A stretch of 64,000 nucleotides of DNA, taken from Methylophilaceae bacterium. Its GTDB lineage: Bacteria; Pseudomonadota; Gammaproteobacteria; Burkholderiales; Methylophilaceae. Position numbers and translations under genes: made by a program. Within the stretch, counting starts at the first letter, position 1. Every line of letters starts with the position of its first letter. The stretch is from positions 1 through 64,000 of the forward strand of contig JAPKBG010000001.1 of NCBI GenBank assembly GCA_028823485.1. The letters run 5' to 3'. The notes beneath the pieces are model-generated. The model worked only from the letters and a program-made list of their open reading frames with translations, was not told the origin of the DNA and made no database searches. Of the stretch, positions 1-8,737 are shown one piece after another.

Positions 1-33
1 AATAAAAAAGAAGAATAAAAAAGAAGAATAAAA
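1..33. repeat. 13-bp tandem repeat before radC
   Basis: The first bases are two perfect copies of the 13-mer AATAAAAAAGAAG (1-13 and 14-26) followed by a partial third copy (27-33), directly abutting the GTG start of the radC remnant. The repeat may extend beyond the window edge. It is purine-rich, and each unit contains a short GAAG that could act as a weak ribosome site. No function is assigned; slippage here could change spacing upstream of the start. Confidence 0.85.
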
Positions 34-703
34 GTGGCGATTACAGATTGGCCTGCAAGTGAGCGGCCGCGAGAGTGGTTAACAGCGTGCGGCGCTCAAG
101 CGCTATCACACGCGGAGTTGTTAGCGATATTTTTACGCTTTGGAGTGGTAGGCAAAAGTGCAGTTGATTTAGCCCGCGATTTATTGTTACAGGTCGGGAG
201 TCTGAATGGCGTGTATGCGGCTAGTGAAAAAGAAATTAGCTTGGTGCATGGTATTGGCGCGAGTAAGTATGTGCAGCTACAGGCTGTTTTGAAATGAGTC
301 AGCGGGCATTGAGTGAGCAAATACAAGAACGAGATATATTAAGTCCGCCACAACAAGTGCGAGACTATCTAAAGCCTAAACTTTTTAACCAGCTAAAAGA
401 AGTTTTTGTCATTTTTTTAGATGCACAAAATCGCTTGGTGGCGACAAAGGAGGTGTTTGCAGGGACATTAACGCAAACCAGTGTTTATTCTCATGAAGTG
501 GTGAGGCGTGCTTTGTAGTTTAATGCCGCTGCTGTGATGTTTGCACATAATTACCCTTCAGGTATCGCCAATCAAAGCCGTGCTGATGAAATGATTACAC
601 AAGAGTTGAAGAAAGCATTGGCATTGGTTGATGTCCGCGTGTTAGGTCACTTTATCGTGGGGGGCAATGAAACATTGCCTTTTGTCGAGGCTGGTTTATT
701 GTA
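34..703 (+). pseudogene. radC: radC (JAMM/MPN+ domain protein), multiply disrupted
   Basis: The translation matches RadC in three segments. The N-terminal part (34-297, [27 protein letters not shown]) ends at a TGA. The middle part (294-518) is in another frame and ends at an in-frame TAG. The C-terminal JAMM part (519-703) follows in the same frame as the middle and ends at a true TAA. Lesions are a frameshift near 294-297, the stop at 516-518, and a changed metal motif: RadC normally has HNHPSG, here HNYPSG, so one zinc-binding histidine is lost. Three independent defects make a functional product unlikely. RadC proteins are JAB1/MPN-type predicted metalloproteases of uncertain role, once linked to DNA repair. 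Confidence 0.9.
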
Positions 704-789
704 AATATTCAGTCTAGAATAGGTCTGTTTTAAGAGGCCTTCTGTTCGGGGCTACATCGATTATTTAATGAGTAGAATGCAATAATATT

Positions 790-2841
790 ATGCCGAAATT
801 TTTAAAGTCAATTGTTTGGTTTGCTGTCGCCATGCTAGGTGCTTATGCACTTTCTGGTATTGCACTCAGCCGTGGTGAGAGTATTAATGCCATTTGGATG
901 GTCACTGCTGCTGTTTGTATTTATGCCATCGCCTATCGCTTTTATGCCGCATGGCTTGCCGCAAAAGTACTAACTGTCGATGAAACGAGAGCGACACCAG
1001 CTGAGCGGTTAGATAATGGCAGAGACTTTTTGCCAACCAATAAATGGATTGTGTTTGGGCACCACTTTGCAGCTATCTCTGGCCCCGGGCCTTTGATTGG
1101 GCCAACACTAGCCGCACAGTTTGGTTACTTGCCAGGCACCTTATGGATACTCATTGGTGTAGTATTAGGTGGCGCGGTACAAGATATGGTGACCTTGTTC
1201 TTCTCTACACGTCGTAATGGACGTAGTTTGGGGCAAATGGCGCGTGATGAAATTGGTTCGATTGGCGGTACTGCTGCACTAATCGGCACTTTTATGATAA
1301 TGATTATTCTGATTGCTGTGTTGGGACTGGTGGTTGTTAACGCCATGAAACATAGCCCTTGGGCAACATCAACGATTGCTGCAACCATTCCTATAGCCAT
1401 GATTGTTGGACTTTATATGCGTCATATTCGCCCTGGCCGTGTGTTGGAAGCTTCGGCGATTGGTGTCGCCTTATTGCTACTTTCGGTACTGGCAGGCGGA
1501 TGGATTGATCATAGTGCCACTTTGCGAGTTCTATTCGACCACGAAGGTTTGCCGTTAGCCTATGCGATTATTCTGTATGGTTTTGCCGCGGCAGTGTTGC
1601 CAGTGTGGTTATTACTAGCACCACGAGATTACCTGTCAACGTTCATGAAGTTAGGTACGATATTCTTATTAGCCATCGCGATTGTGGTCTTGCAACCAGA
1701 AATACACATGCCAGCTGTCACTCAGTTTATTGATGGCACAGGCCCTATCTTTGGTGGCAAGCTATTTCCGTTTGTTTTTATCACCATTGCTTGTGGTGCA
1801 GTATCTGGTTTTCATGCCCTAATTGCTTCTGGCACTACACCAAAACTCATCACTAACGAGCGTGATATCCGCATGATTGGTTATGGTGGCATGTTGCTAG
1901 AAAGTTTTGTTGCCATGATGGCAATGATCGCAGCTACAGTATTGGAGCCTGGGGTATTCTTTGCGATCAATAGTCCAGCAGGTGTGGTTGGTCAAACAGC
2001 TGTCGAGGCCGTTGCGACTATTAATAGTTGGGGCTTTCCCGTGACAGTTGAGCAAATGGAACAATTAGCAAAAGACATGGGTGAGTCCAGTTTATTTGCA
2101 CGCACAGGTGGCGCGCCTAGTTTGGCTGTTGGTATGGCTAGTATTTTTGCCAGTGCTTTTGGTAAGAGCTTGTTAGCGCTGTGGTACCACTTTGCGATTA
2201 TGTTTGAGGCGCTGTTCATCTTGACCACACTTGATGCTGGTACACGCGTTGGGCGCTTTATGTTGCAAGATATTTTGGGCAACTTTAATCAAAAACTTGG
2301 TGAAACTTCTTATATGCCCTCTGTTATTTTAACTAGTGGTTTAGTTGTCGCAGGCTGGGGTTACTTTTTATATATCGGCGTGATTGACCCGAATGGAGGC
2401 GTTAATATCTTGTGGCCATTGTTTGGTATTGCAAATCAAATGTTAGCGGCGATTGCTTTGTGTGTGGCCACTAGTATCATCGTTAAATCAGGTAAAGCCC
2501 GATATGCTTGGGTCACTGGGCTACCGCTTACGTGGTTAGTTGTTATTACCAGCACAGCAGCTTATGAAAAAATCTTTAGCGATGATATTCGTGTTGGCTT
2601 CTTTGCAGCGGCTAATCATCTGAGTGCACAATTGTTATCAGGGGTATTAAGTGTTGAGAAGGCGGCTGTTGCACCACGATTGATATTCAATCAACATTTA
2701 GATGCTTATCTTACGATGTTCTTTGTGTTCGTATTATGGATTGTCGTGATTGATATGATTAATATTTCACGCCGTTATTTGCAAGGAAAAAAAGTGCTAG
2801 CTTCTAGCGAAGAACCATATGTGAAAACGGCATTGGAGTAG
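790..2841 (+). CDS. cstA: CstA-type carbon-starvation/pyruvate or peptide permease
   Basis: A 683-residue polytopic inner-membrane protein, close to the length of E. coli CstA (about 700). The family signature GHHFAAISGPGPLIGP lies near residues 90-105, and many hydrophobic segments span the whole length. CstA proteins import peptides and/or pyruvate and are often induced on carbon limitation. The next gene is a YbdD-like small protein starting four bases after this stop, the same pairing as cstA-ybdD in E. coli, which supports the call. Substrate cannot be read from sequence; in a methylotroph, pyruvate or peptide scavenging is plausible. The frame is intact. Confidence 0.93.
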   Translation: MPKFLKSIVWFAVAMLGAYALSGIALSRGESINAIWMVTAAVCIYAIAYRFYAAWLAAKVLTVDETRATPAERLDNGRDFLPTNKWIVFGHHFAAISGPGPLIGPTLAAQFGYLPGTLWILIGVVLGGAVQDMVTLFFSTRRNGRSLGQMARDEIGSIGGTAALIGTFMIMIILIAVLGLVVVNAMKHSPWATSTIAATIPIAMIVGLYMRHIRPGRVLEASAIGVALLLLSVLAGGWIDHSATLRVLFDHEGLPLAYAIILYGFAAAVLPVWLLLAPRDYLSTFMKLGTIFLLAIAIVVLQPEIHMPAVTQFIDGTGPIFGGKLFPFVFITIACGAVSGFHALIASGTTPKLITNERDIRMIGYGGMLLESFVAMMAMIAATVLEPGVFFAINSPAGVVGQTAVEAVATINSWGFPVTVEQMEQLAKDMGESSLFARTGGAPSLAVGMASIFASAFGKSLLALWYHFAIMFEALFILTTLDAGTRVGRFMLQDILGNFNQKLGETSYMPSVILTSGLVVAGWGYFLYIGVIDPNGGVNILWPLFGIANQMLAAIALCVATSIIVKSGKARYAWVTGLPLTWLVVITSTAAYEKIFSDDIRVGFFAAANHLSAQLLSGVLSVEKAAVAPRLIFNQHLDAYLTMFFVFVLWIVVIDMINISRRYLQGKKVLASSEEPYVKTALE

Positions 2842-2844
2842 TTG

Positions 2845-3036
2845 ATGTTTAACAAGATTAAACATATATGGCGCGTTATACGTCGCCTTTCTGGCGACGA
2901 TGCCTATGAGCGATACTTAACCCACCATGCGCAATTTCACGCGACCATGGTTGATGCGCCAGAACCATTATCACGCAAAGCCTTCTTTAAGCTGTGGCAG
3001 GATAAGAAGTGGACGGGTATTAACCGTTGCTGCTGA
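2845..3036 (+). CDS. YbdD/YjiX family small protein (DUF466)
   Basis: A 63-residue protein ending in the Cys-Cys pair typical of YbdD/YjiX. The start is taken as ATG 2845 rather than the TTG at 2842, because a GGAG ribosome site at 2835-2838 sits six bases before the ATG. It is immediately downstream of cstA, as in enterics, where YbdD/YjiX-type proteins accompany CstA/BtsT permeases and are needed for full transport activity. It has no membrane segment and presumably associates with the permease on the cytoplasmic side. Short, but length, C-terminus and context agree. Confidence 0.85.
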   Translation: MFNKIKHIWRVIRRLSGDDAYERYLTHHAQFHATMVDAPEPLSRKAFFKLWQDKKWTGINRCC

Positions 3037-3050
3037 GTGGCTGTTGTTAG

Positions 3051-3845
3051 TTAATGCTTAAAGCGCTGTTGATAAGCAGCGCGTAGCACCCAAATGCCAA
3101 TCAGCACCATAGGCAAGCTTAACCATTGCCCCATGGATAAGCCTAGTTCTAATAAACCTAAAAAGTCGTCGGGCTGGCGGGTGAATTCAACCAAATACCT
3201 GAAGCTTCCATAACCAATCAAAAACAATGCAGAAATCGCACCAGTTGGTCTTTGTTTGTTTGAGAACCACCACAATAGGATAAACAAAACAACACCTTCT
3301 AAAGAAAATTCATAAAGCTGTGATGGGTGGCGAACAAGGTTGTCTGCTGCTTGTGGGAAAATCATCCCCAAAGGACTGTCGGTTACACGTCCCCATAACT
3401 CACCATTAATAAAGTTACCCATGCGCCCAGCACCTAGACCAATAGGCACTAATGGCGCAACAAAATCCATGGTTTTTAACCAAGGTTGCGGATATTTCTT
3501 ATTAAATAAGAACATGGCAACCAGCACGCCCAAGAAGCCACCATGAAAGCTCATACCACCTTGCCAAACGGCCAATATCTCAAGTGGATTGTGAATAAAG
3601 TGACTGGCTTGGTAAAACACGACGTAACCTAATCGGCCGCCCAAAATAACGCCCATAGCACCATAAAACAAAGCATCATCAAGCATGGCTTCAGTCCAGC
3701 TGAACCATAGCTTATGTTTGATTTGGTGTCTGCCTAGTAATAAAAAACCTAAAAATCCAGTTAAATACATTAAGCCATACCAGTGGATGCCAAATGACCC
3801 AAGGTGTACTGCTATGGGGTCAAATTGAGGGTGCGTGAAAATCAT
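3051..3845 (-). CDS. lgt: Prolipoprotein diacylglyceryl transferase
   Basis: A 264-residue inner-membrane enzyme that transfers diacylglycerol from phosphatidylglycerol to the lipobox cysteine of prelipoproteins, the first step of lipoprotein maturation. The signature [14 protein letters not shown] is at residues 140-153, with the essential arginine at 141 and the conserved HGG at 101-103. About seven hydrophobic segments are visible. It converges with the cstA pair, leaving only 14 bp between stops, and is divergent from ilvD. Several predicted lipoproteins in this window would be its substrates. The frame is intact and the length normal. Confidence 0.96.
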   Translation of the reverse strand: MIFTHPQFDPIAVHLGSFGIHWYGLMYLTGFLGFLLLGRHQIKHKLWFSWTEAMLDDALFYGAMGVILGGRLGYVVFYQASHFIHNPLEILAVWQGGMSFHGGFLGVLVAMFLFNKKYPQPWLKTMDFVAPLVPIGLGAGRMGNFINGELWGRVTDSPLGMIFPQAADNLVRHPSQLYEFSLEGVVLFILLWWFSNKQRPTGAISALFLIGYGSFRYLVEFTRQPDDFLGLLELGLSMGQWLSLPMVLIGIWVLRAAYQQRFKH

Positions 3846-4039
3846 GGTCTTCCTTATCGTTCAAGCTGATTATACGTGCTACTCGCTATCGTGAACATAG
3901 CGATGATGCCTGCCTGTTTGTATTGGAAGATATTAGCTGGTGGTGTGGCCGCTATATTGGTTTAATCTAGTAAGAAGCTAGCCCGCTAAAGTCTTCATCA
4001 GTTAGAATAACACTTTATTCAGTTTAGTTGGATTTAGCT

Positions 4040-4492
4040 ATGCCTCAATATCGTTCTCGTAACACTACTCATGGACGTAATATGGCTGGCGCACGTGCAT
4101 TATGGCGTGCTACTGGCATGAAAGACGGTGATTTTGATAAGCCAGTTATCGCTATTTCAAACTCATTTACACAATTTGTTCCGGGTCACGTACATTTAAA
4201 AGACATGGCCCAATTAGTAGCGCGTCAAATTGAAAAAGCGGGCGGTGCCATTGGGCTTGTGGAAGAAGGCGATACGATTGAAATTGACATCCCTAACAGG
4301 TCGATTAATTTGAAAATAAGCGATGCTGATTTAGCAACACGACGCACTGAAATGGAGGCAAAAGGAAAGAATGCATGGAAGCCAGTTGATCGAGACCGTC
4401 AGGTTTCACCTGCTTTGCGTGCTTATGCGGCGATGAGTACAAGTGCTGCCTTTGGTGCAGTACGTGATGTCTCGCAAATTGAAAAAGGATAA
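4040..4492 (+). pseudogene. ilvD: ilvD (dihydroxy-acid dehydratase) with large in-frame internal deletion
   Basis: Only 150 residues remain of an enzyme normally about 615 long. Residues 1-69 match the IlvD N-terminus ([20 protein letters not shown], then [12 protein letters not shown]). They join directly to the C-terminus ([20 protein letters not shown] onward) at a GGCGGT stretch at 4241-4246. The missing roughly 460 residues include the cysteines of the iron-sulfur cluster, the Mg site and the catalytic core, so no dehydratase activity is expected. The junction coincides with Gly-Gly codons occurring at both ends of the lost segment in intact IlvD, suggesting recombination between short direct repeats. 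ATG 4040 is preferred over the TTG at 4028 because family members start MPxYRS. IlvD makes the 2-keto acid precursors of valine, leucine and isoleucine. Confidence 0.93.
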
Positions 4493-4494
4493 GG

Positions 4495-5430
4495 ATGAAT
4501 ACAGAGCTAGCAATGTTAGACAATATGCCAGTTACAAAAAAACGACTCAAATTACATCCGTATGTTAACCAGGCGCAAGACGACTCTGGTCTACAGTACT
4601 TAGAAATTGATAACCCATTAGCGACGGCTAAAATTGCGTTGCAAGGTGCGCACGTTATCGCTTGGCAGCCGAAATTTTTGTCAGCACCAGTGTTGTGGAC
4701 GTCTAGTAATGCAAGGTTTACCAAAGGCCGCTCTATCCGTGGCGGTGTACCTATTTGTTGGCCTTGGTTTGGTAACCATCCAACCGATAGTACTTTTTGT
4801 CCACATGGTTTTGCGCGCGTGATTCCATGGCGTGTAATGGATGTTGATGCCACTCCAACCGGTGCAACACGGATTACGCTAATCATGCAGGTGACTGATG
4901 AGGCTAAGCGTCAACTGTCTTATCCTTACGAGCTTAGCTTGGTGATTACCATCGGACGCCGTTTTCGGGTTGAGTTGGCGACGACTAACCATGCAGAACA
5001 TCCATTTGTGATTAGTGAGGCCTTACATACTTACTTTAATGTGAGTGATATTGGTAATATTGAAATTACAGGTTTGCAAGATTATGTGTACGCAGATAAA
5101 CGGCTGAAGTATGAGCGCAATGTAGAACACAATGCGCTCACGTTTGATGGTGGCGAGTATGATCGAGTGTATATTGACCATAGTAGCGATTGCGCCATTC
5201 ATGATGAAGGCTACAATCGTATTATTCATGTTTCAAAATCAGGTAGTTCCACGACGGTTGTTTGGAATCCAGGTGAAGAAAAAGTGGCACAAATGAGTGA
5301 TATGGGCACAGGGGATGAATGGCGTAAAAGCATTTGTGTAGAAACCACGAATGCTTTAGATAATATGGTGGTTATCAATCCTGGCCGTAAGCATGTGTTA
5401 AGTGCTGAGTATTCTGTTGAAACGATGTAA
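4495..5430 (+). CDS. D-hexose-6-phosphate mutarotase (YeaD-like aldose-1-epimerase family)
   Basis: A 311-residue cytosolic beta-sandwich enzyme expected to interconvert alpha and beta anomers of hexose 6-phosphates. Family features seen are RGGVPICWPWFG near residue 82, a histidine in CPHGFAR near 102, EALHTYFNV near 180, and the WNPGEEKVAQMSDMG stretch near 260 followed by the catalytic-type glutamate in CVETTNAL. ATG 4495 is two bases after the ilvD stop, with AAGGATAAGG as the ribosome site, so it is probably cotranscribed with the ilvD remnant. The N-terminal 15 residues look like an extension. The frame is intact. Confidence 0.9.
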   Translation: MNTELAMLDNMPVTKKRLKLHPYVNQAQDDSGLQYLEIDNPLATAKIALQGAHVIAWQPKFLSAPVLWTSSNARFTKGRSIRGGVPICWPWFGNHPTDSTFCPHGFARVIPWRVMDVDATPTGATRITLIMQVTDEAKRQLSYPYELSLVITIGRRFRVELATTNHAEHPFVISEALHTYFNVSDIGNIEITGLQDYVYADKRLKYERNVEHNALTFDGGEYDRVYIDHSSDCAIHDEGYNRIIHVSKSGSSTTVVWNPGEEKVAQMSDMGTGDEWRKSICVETTNALDNMVVINPGRKHVLSAEYSVETM

Positions 5431-5588
5431 TTAGAGACATGTAATTAAAAAAGATTGATGTTAGTCAACTTTTTAATACGATGCGGCGTTACACTATTTA
5501 TTACAGATGTACATTGTTGATAATTTTTAACTATAGTTATCATAGAATCTTTAGGTTCGTGATTCTTTCAAATACTTAAGGAGGTGAA

Positions 5589-5900
5589 ATGAAAGCATTT
5601 TTACTAGTAGTACTAGCAACTGGCGCTTTAATGATGGCAGGGCAAGCATCAGCAAGTGAAGCACTGGCAAAGAAAAGCGGATGTTTAGCTTGTCATGGTG
5701 TGGATAAAAAAGTATTAGGTCCTGGTCTTAAGGATGTTGCAGCAAAATATAAAGGTGATGCTTCAGCTGAAGCAAAGCTAGTTGCTAAAGTTAAAGCAGG
5801 TGGCAGTGGTGTTTGGGGCCCTATCCCAATGCCAGCAAACAGTCCACAAATTAAAGACGCAGATATTAAATCTATCGTTATGTGGGTATTATCATTGTAA
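5589..5900 (+). CDS. Small periplasmic class I cytochrome c (c551/c552 type)
   Basis: A 103-residue protein with a signal peptide (cleavage near ASA, residues 20-23), a single CLACH haem motif at residues 32-36 and the axial methionine in GPIPMPAN (Met81). This is the layout of Pseudomonas-type c551/c552 electron carriers, which shuttle electrons to terminal oxidases, nitrite reductase or peroxidases; in methylotrophs they may also accept electrons downstream of methanol oxidation. A near-perfect AAGGAGGTG ribosome site at 5578-5586 suggests strong translation. It is monocistronic and followed by a good terminator. Confidence 0.93.
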   Translation: MKAFLLVVLATGALMMAGQASASEALAKKSGCLACHGVDKKVLGPGLKDVAAKYKGDASAEAKLVAKVKAGGSGVWGPIPMPANSPQIKDADIKSIVMWVLSL

Positions 5901-5920
5901 CTTAAGTGATTTGAATAAAA

Positions 5921-5944
5921 AGTCAGCTTATAGCTGGCTTTTTT
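5921..5944 (+). terminator. Intrinsic terminator after cytochrome c gene
   Basis: A seven-pair stem (AGTCAGC 5921-5927 with GCTGGCT 5933-5939, one T-G pair, loop TTATA) is followed by a run of T. Preceding A residues would also give a U tract on the opposite strand, so it may serve the convergent symporter gene too. Confidence 0.8.
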
Positions 5945-5964
5945 ATGTCTAGTATTTATTGCTG

Positions 5965-7317
5965 TTAACTAGTTAACAGCAATATGAAGACAGCAATGAT
6001 AGCAATTGGCGCGATGAAGCTATTAGCAAGCCGCCATAATTGATAACTGCTTTTTTTAAGGTTGAGTTCTTGCTGTGAATACTGCTTCTGCATAAAGTGT
6101 CCTGCAAATATAGCCATCAGTAATCCACCAAGTGGCAACATGATTGTGCTGGTGAGTTTGTCCAGTGTATCGAATATACCTAAACCAAATGCCACTTTCA
6201 CATCTTGCCATATGTTAAATGAGAGCAGCACTGCAACACCAACGACCCATATTAATAGACCTAGCCCTGTAGCAGCCAGTTTGCGGCTAACCTTGGTATT
6301 TTCAACAACCCAAGCAATGGTTGGCTCGACTAAAGACATGGCGGATGTAGCCGCTGCAAATGCCACTAGAATAAAGAATAAGGTGCCAAAGAAGTTACCC
6401 CAAGGCATATGACCAAATGCGATAGGCAATGTTTGGAAGATAAGGCCAGGACCCGCCCCCGGCTCTAGTTGGTTGGCAAACACCAATGCGTAGATGGCTA
6501 ATCCAGCAAATAAACCTAATAAGCTGTCAGCGATTGCGATATAAATAGACGTGCGGGCAATAGAGGCATCACGCTGTAAGTAAGATCCATAAACCATAAT
6601 GGAACCCATGCCGATACTCAGTGAGAAAAAGGCATGGCCTAGCGCATTTAAAGCCGCAGTGGCTGTGATTTTTGAGAAGTCAGGGGTGAACATAAAGGTT
6701 GCTGATGCTGCCATATCTCCGACTGACATACTATACCCAAGTAATACCAATAAAATGGCAAACAGAGAAGGGATTAAAAAATTATTCGCTTTTTCTAAAC
6801 CAGCAGTCACACCTCTAGCGACGATAGTCATTGTGATCATGATAAAAATAGTATGCCAAAAAAGTAAAGTGAGTGGTGAGGCTAACAGCGCATCAAAGTG
6901 AGAGCTAGACTCAGTCCCTGTGATATTGGTGAAGCTGCTTTGTGCTGCTTGGCTAACATAACTCAACACCCATCCACCAACGACACTATAAAAGCATAAA
7001 ATCAGTACGCCGGTCAGCATGCCCATTGCGCCAATATAGCGCCAAGCAGGGGATGTATTAGATTCTTTTGCTAAATCGCGCATTGCATCCATCGGATTTT
7101 TTTGCATCCGTCTACCTAGCATGACCTCTGTCATTAGTAAGGGAATGCCAACCAATAGAATGCTGAGTATATAAATCAAGACAAAGGCGCTCCCACCATT
7201 CACTCCGATCATGTAAGGTAATTTCCAAATATTACCTAAGCCAATGGCGGAACCCGTTGTAGCCAAAATAAATGTCCAACGGTTTGCCCATGTGCCCCGA
7301 CCTGTCTTGTTAATCAT
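5965..7317 (-). CDS. Sodium-dependent neurotransmitter:sodium symporter (NSS/SNF) family transporter
   Basis: A 450-residue inner-membrane protein with the NSS hallmark in the first helix (GSAIGLGNIWKLPYMIGVNG, residues about 22-41), which forms the unwound Na+/substrate site in LeuT. About 11-12 hydrophobic segments follow. The family imports amino acids or related amines with sodium. It lies 15 bp downstream of an AGCS alanine symporter on the same strand, so the two are probably one sodium-driven amino-acid uptake operon. The substrate is not predictable. The frame is intact. Confidence 0.93.
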   Translation of the reverse strand: MINKTGRGTWANRWTFILATTGSAIGLGNIWKLPYMIGVNGGSAFVLIYILSILLVGIPLLMTEVMLGRRMQKNPMDAMRDLAKESNTSPAWRYIGAMGMLTGVLILCFYSVVGGWVLSYVSQAAQSSFTNITGTESSSHFDALLASPLTLLFWHTIFIMITMTIVARGVTAGLEKANNFLIPSLFAILLVLLGYSMSVGDMAASATFMFTPDFSKITATAALNALGHAFFSLSIGMGSIMVYGSYLQRDASIARTSIYIAIADSLLGLFAGLAIYALVFANQLEPGAGPGLIFQTLPIAFGHMPWGNFFGTLFFILVAFAAATSAMSLVEPTIAWVVENTKVSRKLAATGLGLLIWVVGVAVLLSFNIWQDVKVAFGLGIFDTLDKLTSTIMLPLGGLLMAIFAGHFMQKQYSQQELNLKKSSYQLWRLANSFIAPIAIIAVFILLLTS

Positions 7318-7332
7318 CTTTTCTTTTCCTAT

Positions 7333-8664
7333 TTACTTTTTAAGCCCAGTAAAGTAACGGTCTGTTTCTTGTTTAATGATTTTAGAGAGTAATAGTAAGC
7401 CAATTAAGTTGGGGATTGCCATCAGTCCATTCATTAAGTCCGAGAAGTGCCAAACAAATTCTAGGCTTGTTATCGCGCCGACCATGACAGCAGCAGTGAA
7501 AAATACGCGGTAAACTTTAATGGCTTTTCCACCAAACAAGAACTCGATGGATTTTTCACCGTAATAACTCCAGCCAATGAGTGTAGAGAATGCAAAGAAT
7601 GCCGTGGCAACAGCAACGAAAATACTGCCAGGAACACCAAGCGTTTCTGCAATACTTGCGCTAGTCAGTTCACCAGCACTAACCCCTTGCGTCCAGCTGC
7701 TAGCTGTTAAAATCACTAAAGCAGTCATCGTGCAAACGAGTAAAGTGTCAATAAAGGTTTGTGTCATGCTCACTAATGCCTGTTTAACTGGGTCATTGGT
7801 TCGAGCGGCCGCGGCAGCAATGGGGGCAGATCCTAGGCCAGATTCGTTAGAAAAGACACCGCGTGCAATACCGTAGCGCATCGCCGCAGCAATGGTAGCG
7901 CCGATAAAGCCACCACTTGCCGCAGAGGGATTGAAGGCGTGGTGGAAAATTAAACCAAATGCCGCTGGGATTTCATTGATGTGTAAGGCAAGCACCCATA
8001 AGGAACAGCCAACATAGCACACAATCATCAATGGCACGAGAACGGAGGTGAATTTTCCAATCGCTTTAATCCCACCAAGAATCACTAAGCCCGTCAGTAA
8101 GGTCAGTACAACGCCAGTGATTTCTGTGGGGATTTGGAAGGTCGTTTCAAATATTTTTGCGGTGGCATTGGACTGAGTCATATTGCCAATACCAAAGGCT
8201 GCACAAGCAGTAAAAATGGCAAATAAAGTGCCTAACCAAGGTAAGCCAGCGCCCTTACTTAAGTAATACATTGGGCCGCCGCGCATGCCATGCTCCCCTT
8301 TTTCACGGTATTTAACGGCTAACACAGCCTCACTATATTTAGTGGCCATGCCGACCAATCCAGTGATCCACATCCAGAATACAGCGCCAGGCCCGCCAAA
8401 CGTAATCGCTGTAGCCACGCCGACGATGTTACCAATACCTACAGTAGCGGCTAATGCCGTCATCAACGCGGCAAATTGGCTAATATCGCCTTCATCATCT
8501 TTATTGCTGCTGAAGATTAAGCGGATGGCATGCGGTAACACTCTAAACTGCATGCCTTTGAGCAATATGCTGAGATATAAACCAGTGCCGACCAGTAAAG
8601 TGAGCATGATTGGTCCCCATATGATGCCTGATAACGTTGCGACTAGCTCTTCTATGGCTTGCAT
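7333..8664 (-). CDS. Sodium:alanine symporter (AGCS/AlsT family)
   Basis: A 443-residue inner-membrane symporter with the AGCS motifs GGPMYYLSKG near residue 128 and FSNESGLGSAPIAAAAA near residue 272. Members import alanine, glycine or D-alanine with Na+ or H+. It is the first gene of a likely two-gene unit with the NSS transporter. In a strain whose ilvD is destroyed, amino-acid uptake systems could matter more, but that link is inference. Length and frame are normal. Confidence 0.94.
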   Translation of the reverse strand: MQAIEELVATLSGIIWGPIMLTLLVGTGLYLSILLKGMQFRVLPHAIRLIFSSNKDDEGDISQFAALMTALAATVGIGNIVGVATAITFGGPGAVFWMWITGLVGMATKYSEAVLAVKYREKGEHGMRGGPMYYLSKGAGLPWLGTLFAIFTACAAFGIGNMTQSNATAKIFETTFQIPTEITGVVLTLLTGLVILGGIKAIGKFTSVLVPLMIVCYVGCSLWVLALHINEIPAAFGLIFHHAFNPSAASGGFIGATIAAAMRYGIARGVFSNESGLGSAPIAAAAARTNDPVKQALVSMTQTFIDTLLVCTMTALVILTASSWTQGVSAGELTSASIAETLGVPGSIFVAVATAFFAFSTLIGWSYYGEKSIEFLFGGKAIKVYRVFFTAAVMVGAITSLEFVWHFSDLMNGLMAIPNLIGLLLLSKIIKQETDRYFTGLKK

Positions 8665-8737
8665 TGTGACTTAATTCCCCTTTTAATCATGATTATAGCG
8701 AAAAATGACTGATTTAAGCTAGGCTGGCTATTGATGC

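Noticed and set aside
34-703. Programmed frameshifting in radC
   Set aside because: A second lesion (in-frame TAG) and a lost metal-binding histidine point to decay rather than recoding.
3846-4020. Coding-like stretch upstream of ilvD (reads DDACLFVLEDISWWCGRYIG in one frame)
   Set aside because: No start codon or recognisable family; too short to call even a relic.
4305-4886. 193-codon minus-strand ORF
   Set aside because: Antisense across the ilvD remnant and mutarotase; no recognisable domain and no ribosome site.
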